Assembly (NCBI RefSeq): GCF_004136555.1
Contig: NZ_NOIT01000011.1
Location: 78,796 to 142,795 of the forward strand
From: Kocuria carniphila
GTDB taxonomy: Bacteria; Actinomycetota; Actinomycetes; Actinomycetales; Micrococcaceae
Length of the DNA: 64,000 nt
Direction: 5' to 3'
Under the pieces are notes generated by a model. It was given only the letters and a program-made list of their open reading frames with translations. It was not told the DNA's origin and made no database searches. Positions 36,824 through 45,407 of this stretch are shown piece by piece. Each line of letters starts with the position of its first letter. The stretch's first letter is position 1. Both the position numbers and the translations under genes were made by a program.

Positions 36824-37092
36824 GGTGAGCCTCCGATGCGGGTTTCAACAGGTTTATCCCATTGTTAGCCAGCTCACACCCGCAAGGCGTTGTCCAGGAG
36901 TGCTGGGCACTTGTCATTGGCTGCGGGGTGCTGCTTGAGACGTCGCGAGGTGAACGCCGGAGCCCTCGCCTGCACCGAGGAGCAAGACGGCTGCACGGGC
37001 AGACAACATGAGCGGCGTGACACAAGCCACAATGGATGCAGAACGAGGCCTTCGCCAGCCGTTGGCGGACCACCGGCATCCAAGGAGCACCC

Positions 37093-38499
37093 ATGAGCAC
37101 GTATCAAGAACTGTTGTCAGCCATTGCAGATCCCTCCGGTCGCGAGATTCTCGACCCCGCCTCGGGGGAGCTGGTGGGCAAGGTCCACGAGTCCACGGTC
37201 GCCGAACTGAACCGGGCGATCGAGGCGGCCCGCGCTGCGCAACCGGAGTGGGCGGCGTCGGGCCATGCCAAACGGTCCGAGTACCTGCATCGCGCGGCGG
37301 ATGCGGTGGAGGCCAACGCTAAGGCGCTCGCGGAGCTGCTCTCCCGTGAGCAGGGCAAGCCGATCAAGAACGGCCCGAACGCGGCCTTCGAGGTGGGTGC
37401 ATGTGCCGCATGGTTGCGCGCCAATGCGGACACGCCCATGGAGTCGGAAGTTCTCGTGGATGATGAATCCGGCAAGGCCGAACTGCATTACGTGCCGCTG
37501 GGAGTGGTGGGTGCGATCGGCCCGTGGAACTGGCCCATGATGATCACCGTGTGGCAGGTTGCGGCGTCCCTGCGCATGGGTAACACCGTGGTGGTCAAGC
37601 CCTCCGAATACACACCGCTATCCGTGCTGGGGCTCATTCACGTGCTCCATCAGGCGCTTCCGGAGAACGTGCTGCACGTGGTCCCGGGCGGTGGCGAAAT
37701 CGGGCAGGCCCTGACCGAACACACCGGGATCGACAAGATCATGTTCACCGGCTCCACCAAGACCGGCCAGGCCATCATGCGTTCCGCGGCCGACGGACTC
37801 GCTCGTTTGACCCTGGAACTGGGAGGCAACGACGCCGGCGTCGTGCTGCCCGACGCGGACGCCCAGCAGATCGCGGGCGACCTGTTCTGGGGTGCGTTCA
37901 TCAACACCGGCCAGACCTGCGCGGCGCTCAAGCGCCTTTACGTCCACGAGGACGTTTACGAGGACGTGTGCAACGCCCTGGTCGCGGTGGCCCAGCAGAT
38001 GCCCATGGGCAACGGCCTCGAGGAGCAGAACGTGCTGGGCCCGCTGCAGAACAAGCAGCAGTACGACATCGTGGCCGGCCTCGTGGAAGACGCCAAGAAC
38101 GGCGGCGGCCGGGTGCTGATCGGCGGCGAACCGCAGGCCGAGCAGCCCGGTTACTTCTACCCGACCACGTTGATCGCGGACCTGCCCAACGACAATCCGC
38201 TGGTGGCGCAGGAACAATTCGGTCCGGCTCTGCCGATCATCAAGTACTCGGACCTGGACGAGGCCATCGGCATGGCCAACGGCCTGGACGTGGGGTTGGG
38301 CGCCTCGGTATGGTCCTCCGATCCGGACGCCGCGGTCGAGGTGGCGCAGCGGATCGAGGCCGGCACGGTGTGGATCAATAAGCACGGGGCCGTGGATCCG
38401 CGTGTGCCGTTCGGCGGCATCAAGAGCTCCGGTTACGGCCTGGAATTCGGGGTAGAAGGCCTCAAGTCCGTGGCCGCGCCCAAGGTGATCTCCAGGTAA
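37093..38499 (+). CDS. NAD(P)-dependent aldehyde dehydrogenase
   Basis: A 468-residue ALDH-superfamily enzyme. LTLELGGNDAGVVLPDAD carries the general-base Glu, and FINTGQTCAALKRLYV the catalytic Cys. The N-terminal PWNWPMMITVWQVAASLRMGNTVVVKPSEY region (residues 140-170) gives the cofactor site, and FGGIKSSGYGLEFGVEGL ends the protein. It would oxidise the aldehyde made by the neighbouring amine oxidase to an acid. AAGGAG lies six bases before ATG 37093. It is divergent from the permease gene, with 269 bases between that show no other feature. Confidence 0.93.
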   Translation: MSTYQELLSAIADPSGREILDPASGELVGKVHESTVAELNRAIEAARAAQPEWAASGHAKRSEYLHRAADAVEANAKALAELLSREQGKPIKNGPNAAFEVGACAAWLRANADTPMESEVLVDDESGKAELHYVPLGVVGAIGPWNWPMMITVWQVAASLRMGNTVVVKPSEYTPLSVLGLIHVLHQALPENVLHVVPGGGEIGQALTEHTGIDKIMFTGSTKTGQAIMRSAADGLARLTLELGGNDAGVVLPDADAQQIAGDLFWGAFINTGQTCAALKRLYVHEDVYEDVCNALVAVAQQMPMGNGLEEQNVLGPLQNKQQYDIVAGLVEDAKNGGGRVLIGGEPQAEQPGYFYPTTLIADLPNDNPLVAQEQFGPALPIIKYSDLDEAIGMANGLDVGLGASVWSSDPDAAVEVAQRIEAGTVWINKHGAVDPRVPFGGIKSSGYGLEFGVEGLKSVAAPKVISR

Positions 38500-38650
38500 C
38501 GGCCGCCGACGCCGCTCGGTCCGGCGCCAGCCGATGGACACCAGGGCCGGCGCCGTTGGAATGTCTCGGGGCCGCATTGCGTTGTTGTCTTCGGAAAGTG
38601 TCCGGGCGGGTTATTTGCCGCGACCCGGAGAGAACCGTGGAAGGATGCAT

Positions 38651-39736
38651 ATGACTACTCTTTTCGACCCGCTGACGGTGGGCAAGTACGAACTGAATAA
38701 CCGCGTGGTGATGGCCCCGCTTACCCGCATGCGGGCAGATGCGGACGGCGTGCCCACGGACATCATGGTGGAGTACTACGCCCAGCGTGCATCGGCCGGC
38801 CTGGTCGTTTCCGAGGGCACGTTCCCCACGCTGGTGAGCCGCGGTTACATGAACGAGCCGGGCCTGGCCACGGATGAGCAGGCTGCCGGCTGGGGTCGCG
38901 TGGCCGAGGCTGTGCACAAGCGCGGTGGCCTGTTCTTCATTCAAATCATGCATGCCGGACGTCTGGTCCACCCCGCGTTGACCGGCGGGCAGCAGGGTGA
39001 AGCTCCCAGTGCCATCGCGTCGGGTGAGCCGATTCACATTCCCGGCGGAAAGGAAGAGACTCCCGAGCCTCGCGCCCTGGAGCTCGACGAGCTGCCGCGC
39101 GTGAGGGACGAATTCGTGGCTGCGGCTCGCCGTGCCGTGGATGCCGGTGTGGACGGTGTGGAATTGCACAGCGCCAACGGCTACCTGCTGCAGCAGTTCC
39201 TGACCCCCGCGTCCAATCAGCGCACCGATGAATACGGAGGCTCCCCGGAGAATCGTGCGCGCTTCGTCATTGAGGTAACGCGCGCAGTGGCCGAGGAAAT
39301 CGGCGCGGATCGCGTAGGCATCCGCATCTCTCCGCAGCACAACGTGCAGGGTGCTGTGGAGGCTGATCACGAGGACGCCGTGGCAACTTACGAAGCACTG
39401 GTGGACGGCATCCAGGACCTGGGTCTGGCGTACCTGTCCATGTTGTACAAGGACATCGACAGCTCGTTCGTGCAGGATCTTCGCACTCGTTTCGGCGGCC
39501 CGTTCATGCTCAACAGCGGTTTCAGCGAGCACACGGATCTGGAAGAGGCCGAGCACATCGTGCAGGACAACCTCGCCGACGCCGTGGTGGTCGGCCGTGC
39601 GCTCATCGCCAACCCGGACTTGGTTGAGCGCTGGCGCGACGGCCTGGAGCTCAACAAGCCGGACAGCAAGACCTTCTACGGTGGCGGGGCTCGCGGTTAC
39701 ACCGACTACCCGTTCGCGAAGGTAGCGGTGCAGTAG
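38651..39736 (+). CDS. Old yellow enzyme-family alkene reductase
   Basis: A 361-residue FMN enzyme. LFDPLTVGKYELNNRVVMAPLTRMRAD opens the barrel; FFIQIMHAGRLVHPALTGG has the substrate-binding His region (HAGR), HSANGYLLQQFLTPASNQRTDEYGGS is the family FMN/active-site stretch (about residues 175-200), and ADAVVVGRALIANPDLV closes the flavin site. It reduces activated C=C bonds of enones or nitro compounds with NAD(P)H, as NemA does. GGAAGGATGCAT precedes ATG 38651. Monocistronic. Confidence 0.93.
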   Translation: MTTLFDPLTVGKYELNNRVVMAPLTRMRADADGVPTDIMVEYYAQRASAGLVVSEGTFPTLVSRGYMNEPGLATDEQAAGWGRVAEAVHKRGGLFFIQIMHAGRLVHPALTGGQQGEAPSAIASGEPIHIPGGKEETPEPRALELDELPRVRDEFVAAARRAVDAGVDGVELHSANGYLLQQFLTPASNQRTDEYGGSPENRARFVIEVTRAVAEEIGADRVGIRISPQHNVQGAVEADHEDAVATYEALVDGIQDLGLAYLSMLYKDIDSSFVQDLRTRFGGPFMLNSGFSEHTDLEEAEHIVQDNLADAVVVGRALIANPDLVERWRDGLELNKPDSKTFYGGGARGYTDYPFAKVAVQ

Positions 39737-39776
39737 GTCCTTGCGCGCATCCTTGCCCCTAGTGGGCTTGGCTTCG

Positions 39777-39893
39777 CACGTGGTGGGCCGTTAGAGCCGC
39801 CACCTACACCTCAGGGGCCGGTGGAACCTCTTTCCTGTGTGGAAAGGGTTCCAACGGCCCCTGATGTGTGTCCGGGGGTTCCAAAGCGCCACT
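39777..39893. repeat. Intergenic palindromic repeat, family 1, copy A
   Basis: A 117-base imperfect palindrome between the convergent ene-reductase and GMC genes. Its two arms, about 49 bases each, can be aligned without gaps and match at roughly three of four positions. Each arm carries a GTTAGAGCC-like and a GTTGGAACC-like half-site about 30 bases apart. The loop includes CTTTCCTGTGTGGAAAGG, itself a small hairpin. Copies B and C lie at 41592 and 42131. Confidence 0.75.
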
Positions 39894-39902
39894 AAACGCG
39901 GC

Positions 39903-41513
39903 CTACTCCTCATCCAGCAGCATCCGTGCGCCCTTCTCGCCGATCATCGCCGACGGCGCGTTGGTGTTTCCCGTGGTCACGGACGGCATGATCGACGCGT
40001 CAATCACCCGCAGGCCCTCCACTCCGTAGACCTTGAAAGTCTCAGGGTCCACGACCGCCATAGAGTCGGTGCCCATCCTGCAGGTGCCGACTTGGTGGTG
40101 ATAGGTGGTTACCGCCCGGTCCATGTAGGCGTTCTCTTCCTCCTCGGTGGCAAGCTCGGACTCGGGGTAGACCTCCCGCGCACCCCAGTCCTCGGCCAGC
40201 GGTGCGGCCTTGACCATCTCCCGGGCTTGCCGGAACGAGGCTCGCAGAGATTCCCGATCCCGCGGATCCGCGAAAATCTGCGGATCGTAATCGGCAGGGT
40301 CGGTGCTGCTGGGCCCAGTGAGCCGAATAGTCCCGCGCGAATAGGGGCGCACCAGGCCACTGTGCAGCGTGAACGCATTGGCGGGCCCGGTCATGTTGTC
40401 GTCGTACATCGGGACGCAGAAGTGGATGGGCTGGGTGTCCGGTCGGTCCTGCTCCGGTCCCGAGCGCCAGAACAGGTGCGTCTGCGATACCGATTGCTCG
40501 TCCACCTTGTGATCGATGGCCCGGTTGGTGGCTTCCGCGATCACCGGCAGCAGTAGATGGTCGTGCAAGTTCTCACCCACGCCCGGCAGGTCAACGACCG
40601 GCTTGATTCCTACCTCTCGCAAATGGTCTGCCGGGCCGATTCCGGAACGCATCAGAATCTTGGGGCTGTCCAGGGCACCGGCGCACAGGATGACCTGATC
40701 AGCGCGGATCACCTCACCGGTACCATCTGCCGTGGCCGCGGGGTCGTCCGATTCCACGCCTTCGACCTCTTGGTTGTCTCCGGCATGCAGCTCCACGCCG
40801 ACCACCGCGCCGTCCTCGATCAGCAACTTCTCCACGATCGCCCCGGTACGAACCGTGATTTTCCCCGCCTCGACAAGCGGCTTCACGTACGCGGTGTACG
40901 TGGTGCAGCGTTTTCCGTTCCGGACGGTCAGCTGCTCGTAGGAGACACCGTCCTGTTGGTCACCGTTGTAATCGGGATTGAACTCCACACCCACCGCCTC
41001 CGCCGCGGCAATGATCGACTCGAAGATCGGGCTGCGTTCGTAGTTGCCCACCACGGGAATCGGGCCGTCCGCGCCGCGGGGGTTGAGATTGTCAGGCGAC
41101 GCGGCGCCGTCGTAATTTTCCAAGGCCTCGAAAACGGGGCCGACGTCGCTCCAAGACCACCCGTCGCAGCCCGCCGCGGCCCAGTCGTCGTAGTCGAGAG
41201 GGTTACCTCGAACCCAGATGGATGCGTTGAGCGCGTGGGATCCGCCCAAAACGCGACCGCGTGGCCAGTGGATGACCCGGTCGGACGCGTGCTCTTGCGG
41301 GACGGTGAAGTAATCCCAGTCCTCAGCGCCGTGCCATAGTTCGCCCAGGCGGGGGAGTTCTGCAATGGCGGGGTTCGTGTCCTGCCCGCCGGCCTCCAGA
41401 AGTGTCACGTTGTGGCCGACCGCGGCCAACCTCCCCGCAACGATGGATCCTGCCGTTCCTGCGCCAATCACCACGGTGTGCTGGCCGGATTTGTTCGAAT
41501 TCGTGTGTGCCAT
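39903..41513 (-). CDS. GMC-family FAD oxidoreductase (choline dehydrogenase-like)
   Basis: A 536-residue flavoenzyme. TVVIGAGTAGSIVAGRLAAVG is the FAD-binding motif; HWPRGRVLGGSHALNASIWVRG is GMC signature 1, and GALDSPKILMRSGIGP signature 2. YHHQVGTCRMGTDSMAVVDPE and the final TTGNTNAPSAMIGEKGA hold the catalytic His and Asn. Family members oxidise choline, aromatic or aliphatic alcohols. No betaine-aldehyde dehydrogenase or choline transporter is adjacent, so choline is not claimed. The start has no strong ribosome site. It is flanked on both sides by family-1 repeats. Confidence 0.92.
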   Translation of the reverse strand: MAHTNSNKSGQHTVVIGAGTAGSIVAGRLAAVGHNVTLLEAGGQDTNPAIAELPRLGELWHGAEDWDYFTVPQEHASDRVIHWPRGRVLGGSHALNASIWVRGNPLDYDDWAAAGCDGWSWSDVGPVFEALENYDGAASPDNLNPRGADGPIPVVGNYERSPIFESIIAAAEAVGVEFNPDYNGDQQDGVSYEQLTVRNGKRCTTYTAYVKPLVEAGKITVRTGAIVEKLLIEDGAVVGVELHAGDNQEVEGVESDDPAATADGTGEVIRADQVILCAGALDSPKILMRSGIGPADHLREVGIKPVVDLPGVGENLHDHLLLPVIAEATNRAIDHKVDEQSVSQTHLFWRSGPEQDRPDTQPIHFCVPMYDDNMTGPANAFTLHSGLVRPYSRGTIRLTGPSSTDPADYDPQIFADPRDRESLRASFRQAREMVKAAPLAEDWGAREVYPESELATEEEENAYMDRAVTTYHHQVGTCRMGTDSMAVVDPETFKVYGVEGLRVIDASIMPSVTTGNTNAPSAMIGEKGARMLLDEE

Positions 41514-41591
41514 GAAGACATGATGCGCCTAAATGTGATCTGCGTCTCGTCCTGCCGTGCATGGGTTTTGGTGCTCCGTGCATGGTGCACC

Positions 41592-41705
41592 CGGTGTGTT
41601 GTTAGAGCCATCGTCTACACATGAGGTGTCGTTGGAACCCTCATCCCTTGTGGGAAAGGTTCTAACGGCACCTGGTGTGCATCTGAGGGTTCTAATCTGC
41701 CACCA
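41592..41705. repeat. Intergenic palindromic repeat, family 1, copy B
   Basis: A 114-base imperfect palindrome of the same family as copies A and C. Its right end runs into the ASCH gene and supplies that gene's TAG stop and last few codons (41692-41705). Shared blocks include GTTAGAGCC near the left end, GTTGGAACCC in the middle and GAGGGTTCTAA near the right end. Confidence 0.75.
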
Positions 41706-42096
41706 GACGCTCCACCACCCGGAACTCCTGCATCACCACCGGTGTGCTGTCATCAAGGTGACCAGCGGGGGAGTGGGCGGCCCAGAACACTTCGTGGTCC
41801 CGGCGCCAGTCCGCCAACGAGGTGTGGCCTTCGCCTTCGGCCACCACATGGGACCAGGGGATATCTCCCAGGGGCACGACGGTGACCGCAGCTGTCTCGA
41901 GAACAGCAACGCCGCGGTCACTGGAATCCAGCAAGAGCTCCAACTCACCTGGTTCAGGCAGTGGTTCACCTTCAATCTCGTAGTCCGAAACCAGCGAACT
42001 CGTCGCCGTCTTCCGGCCTGCCACTATCAGCGACACCAGTCGATCCCGTAGCGGCCCCGGCGGACCGAACTCGGCGGACCTCACACCCTGTTCCAT
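41692..42096 (-). CDS. ASCH-domain protein
   Basis: A 134-residue protein of the ASCH/PUA-like fold. LRDRLVSLIVAGRKTATSSLVSDY (residues 16-39) carries the conserved G-x-K-x-x-T pattern, and AAVTVVPLGDIPWSHVVAEGEGH the following beta region, then a DWRRDHEVFW segment. ASCH proteins bind RNA or act as amidohydrolases on modified cytidine. Flanked by repeat copies B and C, and its stop codon lies inside copy B. Confidence 0.85.
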   Translation of the reverse strand: MEQGVRSAEFGPPGPLRDRLVSLIVAGRKTATSSLVSDYEIEGEPLPEPGELELLLDSSDRGVAVLETAAVTVVPLGDIPWSHVVAEGEGHTSLADWRRDHEVFWAAHSPAGHLDDSTPVVMQEFRVVERLVAD

Positions 42097-42130
42097 GTCC
42101 CAAGTATGGCGTGACGTCTCACCTGCACCT

Positions 42131-42253
42131 CACGTGGTGCGCCACTAGAACCGCTCCCTCCATCTGAGGCGCCGTTGGAACCCTTTCTGCCCAGCGGGAA
42201 GGGTTCCAACGACACCTGAAGCGCATCTAAGGGTTCTAACGACGCCTCACGTG
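42131..42253. repeat. Intergenic palindromic repeat, family 1, copy C
   Basis: The longest copy, 123 bases, bounded by CACGTG at 42131-42136 and again at 42248-42253. The arms, about 53 bases, align end to end without gaps. The centre is GTTGGAACCCTTTCTGCC followed by its near-complement GGGAAGGGTTCCAAC. It lies between the divergent ASCH and MFS genes. Confidence 0.75.
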
Positions 42254-42518
42254 TAAAGGAATGCCCCACCGAACCACCAAGTACTTGGGTCCCGAGGGTT
42301 CGAAACAAACCGCCAGGTGCTTGAGCCCCGTCTGCCCCAGCGACCCCCCAGGCACGCACCCATGACCGGGCCTACGCACACTCCCACCCGTGACCAACCC
42401 CTCCCCTCCACCCAGCGCCAACCACCCGATTCGCGAGTACCATTTGAAGCGAACTTAGAGGGATCGGTCCGCACGTGTGGTCGGGTGTGCGGTGGTTTGA
42501 TGTACCCGGAGGATCCTT
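42254..42518. other. Intergenic region with a second, short direct repeat
   Basis: No gene is visible between copy C and the MFS start. The stretch holds two 22-base related blocks, one at 42272-42293 and the other at 42308-42329, that agree at 17 positions; both centre on a CCA(A/G)GT(A/G)CTTG core. The rest should contain the MFS promoter; I cannot place it with confidence. Confidence 0.4.
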
Positions 42519-43766
42519 TTGCCCAGCTCGACCGCCCCGCAGGCGCAGACGCCACTCTCAGCACAGGATTCGCTCGTTGCCGCAGGTGGCTGGCCGTTCC
42601 TGATCACGGCCTTCATCGGTCGCCTGCCTGCGGCCACGCTGCAACTCGGGCTGCTGCTGTACGTCAGCGGCGCTGGACTGAGTCTTGGTCTGGCCGGCAT
42701 CACGGTGGCAGCCGTGGGACTTGGTTCAGCAGTTGGCGCCCCGTTGGTCGGCAGGCTCATCGACCATTTCGGTCCGCTGCCCGTGGTTGTCAGCGCAACG
42801 CTCATCCAGTTGCTGAGCCTCACGGCCCTGCTCCTGACGGTCGTCAATGACGGGCCCACCCCCCTCATCCTCGTGTGCGCTGCCCTGGTCGGTTCCGCGA
42901 ACCCGCAAGTGGGCGCGATCGCGAGGGCGCACTGGTCGGGCTTGGCGCGGCGGCGTCGGCAACCGCGACTGATCAGCCGCGCGCTGGGCTACGAAACTGC
43001 CTGCGACGAAACCAGCTTCATCCTGGGTCCCGTGATTGCCGGTCTGCTCGTCGGATTACTCGGTCCCAACCCCGCTCTGCTCACCATCATGGCGTGGGTG
43101 ATCGTGGGCCAGGGCGCGTTCATCATGTACCTGGCGCGCCACCGCACCGAGCACGGCGCGGCCACGGTCGAGGACACTGCGGCGGGTGGCATCGGCAAGA
43201 TTTCGATCGCCAAGGCGCTGCCGCCCATGATGGTGTGCCTGTGCGTGGGTACCGTGTTCGGCTCGACCCAGACCGCGCTGACCGCCGTCAACGTGCTGCG
43301 CGGCACGGAAGCTTACACCGGTGTCATTTACGGCTTCATGGGTGCGGGCAGCGCGGTCGCAAGCATTCTGGTCTCCCGCCTTCCCGAACGCTTCCCCTTG
43401 TCCTTGCGCGTGGCGATCGGCGCCTCCATCATCGGCCTAACTTGCCTGGGTCTGGTCACCCTGCCCAGCACCCCGGTCATCGCCGGCCTGTTCGTGATCA
43501 TCGGCGTGGGCGTGGGCACCATGCTCGTGAGCTCGTTCGGTCGCGGCGAGCGGATCGCGCCGTCGCACCGCATCGCCTCGGTGATGACCATGCTCACCAC
43601 CTGCCTTGTGCTTGGCGTCTCGCTCGGCGCTGCCTTGGGCGGCGTGCTGTCCGTGCAGCCCGAGCGCGGGTTCATGCTCACGATGGCCGCGGCCGTGGTC
43701 GGCATCCTCGCCTCCTTTGCCCTCCACATCACCAAACCCGGACGGCTCGCCACTCATCAGGAGTGA
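42519..43766 (+). CDS. MFS transporter
   Basis: A 415-residue twelve-helix major facilitator. The GAPLVGRLIDHFGPLPVVV loop after helix 2 matches the MFS G-x-x-x-D-R-x-G motif region. RALGYETACDETSFILGPVIAGLL near residue 160 is a motif-C-like stretch with a buried Asp-Glu pair. The subgroup resembles actinobacterial exporters of unknown substrate. The start is a TTG at 42519, chosen because GGAGG lies seven bases upstream and no ATG fits. Its end is 55 bases from the convergent MHS transporter. Confidence 0.85.
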   Translation: MPSSTAPQAQTPLSAQDSLVAAGGWPFLITAFIGRLPAATLQLGLLLYVSGAGLSLGLAGITVAAVGLGSAVGAPLVGRLIDHFGPLPVVVSATLIQLLSLTALLLTVVNDGPTPLILVCAALVGSANPQVGAIARAHWSGLARRRRQPRLISRALGYETACDETSFILGPVIAGLLVGLLGPNPALLTIMAWVIVGQGAFIMYLARHRTEHGAATVEDTAAGGIGKISIAKALPPMMVCLCVGTVFGSTQTALTAVNVLRGTEAYTGVIYGFMGAGSAVASILVSRLPERFPLSLRVAIGASIIGLTCLGLVTLPSTPVIAGLFVIIGVGVGTMLVSSFGRGERIAPSHRIASVMTMLTTCLVLGVSLGAALGGVLSVQPERGFMLTMAAAVVGILASFALHITKPGRLATHQE

Positions 43767-43820
43767 CTACGCCGCCCGGGCCGGGTCGCGTGGGTCAGGT
43801 CAGGAGATCACGAGGTTGCG

Positions 43821-45254
43821 TCAGCGACGCCCCGCAGCCGCGGTTTCCTTGCGGTCCAGGGCACCCAGTTCGAGGGCCTCGGTGCGCGTGGTGTGCAGGT
43901 CGTCGATCTCGTCCAGGGAACGGTCTTTGGTCTCCTTGGCGGTCAGCGCTGCGACCACCGAGATCAATCCCGCGGCAGCGACGACCAGGGCCACGTTCAT
44001 CCACTGGGCACCGTCCGCGCCGGCCACGGAGGTGGCCAGGATGGGAGTCAGACCACCGGAGATCGCAAAGCCGATCTGCGTGCCCAGGGCCAGGCCGGTC
44101 ACTCGGACGCGGGTCGGGAACATCTCCGCGTAGAACGAGGGCCAGATGCCGTTGGCCATGGAGTAGAAGCAGCCGGACAGCAGCGCACCCAGCACGAAGA
44201 TGAGCGTCCAGTTACCGGCGGACACGGCGGCCAGGTAGGGGAACATGAAGCCCACCGCACCCAGCACGCCCACGACGAACACGGGCTTGCGGCCGATCTT
44301 GTCCGCCAGAAGTGCCCACGCCGGAATCGTGAACAGTGCCACGAAGTTCGCGACCACCGAGACCCACAGCATGGTGGAGCGTTCCAGGCCCACGATGGAC
44401 GTTGCGAAGGACAGCGACCAGACCAGGAACACCACGTTGATGGTGTTGACCATGGCGGCAGCGGCAATACGGAGCACAGCTGCCTTGTGGTACTTCAGCA
44501 GCGTGGTAAGGGGAGCGGTGCGCTTGACCTCGGCGCCCTCAGCCTGAGCTTCCTCGAAGGCTGGCGGCTCTTCCAAGTGGCGGCGGATCATGTACGCCAC
44601 GAAGACCACCACGGCGGAGGCCCAGAACGGTACGCGCCAGCCCCAGCTGAACAGCTGTTCCTCGGTGAGGATCAGGGTGAAGGGAATGAACACGGCGGTC
44701 GCGAGCAATGTGCCGAACTGGGTGCCCTGCAGGGTCCAGCTGGTGGTGAAGGCGCGGTGGCGGTCATCGGAGTGCTCGAGTGAGACGGAAATAGCGCTCG
44801 CCTGCTCGCCGGAGGCCGAGAGGCCTTGGATCACGCGGCACAGCACCAACAAGGCCGGAGCCAGCAGGCCCGCCTGATCGAAGGTCGGCAGGCAGCCAAC
44901 CGCGAACGTGGCGCCGCCCATCATGAACAGGGTCAGCATGAGCACGAACTTGCGCCCGTACTTGTCGCCGAGCGGGCCCATGATCAGCGCACCGAGCGGG
45001 CGAACTACGTAGGCCACGCCCACGGTGCCCATGGCCAGCAGAATAGCGACGCCAGGGGAGGTTTCCTCCGGGAAGAACAAGTGGTTCAGCACCAGAGCCG
45101 CGGCGGTGCCGTACACGGCGAAGTCGTAGTACTCCAGGGCCGAACCGATCCAGCTCGCGAGCGCGGCCTTCTTCGGGGTCTTGGCGGGAGTCCCGGCCGA
45201 ATGGTTGGGCGGGTTTTCGGCCCCCGGGGAGCCTGTGTGGTGGGTGGTGCTCAT
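43821..45254 (-). CDS. MHS-family transporter, probable shikimate/quinate importer
   Basis: A 477-residue MHS carrier. ALASWIGSALEYYDFAVYGTAAALVLNHLFFP begins helix 1, VVRPLGALIMGPLGDKYGRKFVLMLTLFMMG gives the loop 2-3 signature, and CRVIQGLSASGEQASAISVSLE the helix 4-5 region (each given as partial landmarks near residues 35, 90 and 145). It resembles ShiA/QsuA-type carriers. It is divergent from the IclR regulator and shikimate dehydrogenase/dehydratase genes, so import of shikimate, quinate or dehydroshikimate is likely. GAAGGA precedes ATG 45254. Confidence 0.85.
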   Translation of the reverse strand: MSTTHHTGSPGAENPPNHSAGTPAKTPKKAALASWIGSALEYYDFAVYGTAAALVLNHLFFPEETSPGVAILLAMGTVGVAYVVRPLGALIMGPLGDKYGRKFVLMLTLFMMGGATFAVGCLPTFDQAGLLAPALLVLCRVIQGLSASGEQASAISVSLEHSDDRHRAFTTSWTLQGTQFGTLLATAVFIPFTLILTEEQLFSWGWRVPFWASAVVVFVAYMIRRHLEEPPAFEEAQAEGAEVKRTAPLTTLLKYHKAAVLRIAAAAMVNTINVVFLVWSLSFATSIVGLERSTMLWVSVVANFVALFTIPAWALLADKIGRKPVFVVGVLGAVGFMFPYLAAVSAGNWTLIFVLGALLSGCFYSMANGIWPSFYAEMFPTRVRVTGLALGTQIGFAISGGLTPILATSVAGADGAQWMNVALVVAAAGLISVVAALTAKETKDRSLDEIDDLHTTRTEALELGALDRKETAAAGRR

Positions 45255-45306
45255 GAGAAGTCATCCTTCACGGAAGGCGTGGGATCGAACGTCCCCGCTG
45301 CGGTGA

Positions 45307-45343
45307 TTGCCAAATATTGGAAATAGTTTTCAAATACTTGAAA
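45307..45343. promoter_or_regulatory. Two palindromes in the shikimate divergent promoter (IclR operator)
   Basis: TTGCCAAATATTGGAAA (45307-45323, one mismatch per arm) and TTTCAAATACTTGAAA (45328-45343, perfect 6-4-6) lie about 20 bases apart between the divergent MHS and IclR genes. TTTCCAA-type half-sites suit IclR-family dimers, and the spacing of two helical turns suits a tetramer. A -10 for either gene would overlap them. Confidence 0.6.
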
Positions 45344-45407
45344 CACAAGCATGATGTGAGTCACACTGTTCGTCAAGTACCCGACGAAAAATAATCAGGA
45401 GCACATC

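Noticed and set aside
36824..37092. Extra gene or operator in the permease-aldehyde dehydrogenase gap
   Set aside because: No conserved frame and no clear palindrome; only the two divergent promoters are expected.
39777..42253. CRISPR array in the GMC-ASCH region
   Set aside because: The three repeats are 114-123 bases, palindromic, unevenly spaced and separated by genes; no regular spacers and no cas genes.
42875..44203. Plus-strand open frame of 442 codons across the MFS gene and into the MHS gene
   Set aside because: Arg/Gly/His-rich, crosses two genuine gene ends; an artefact of high GC.
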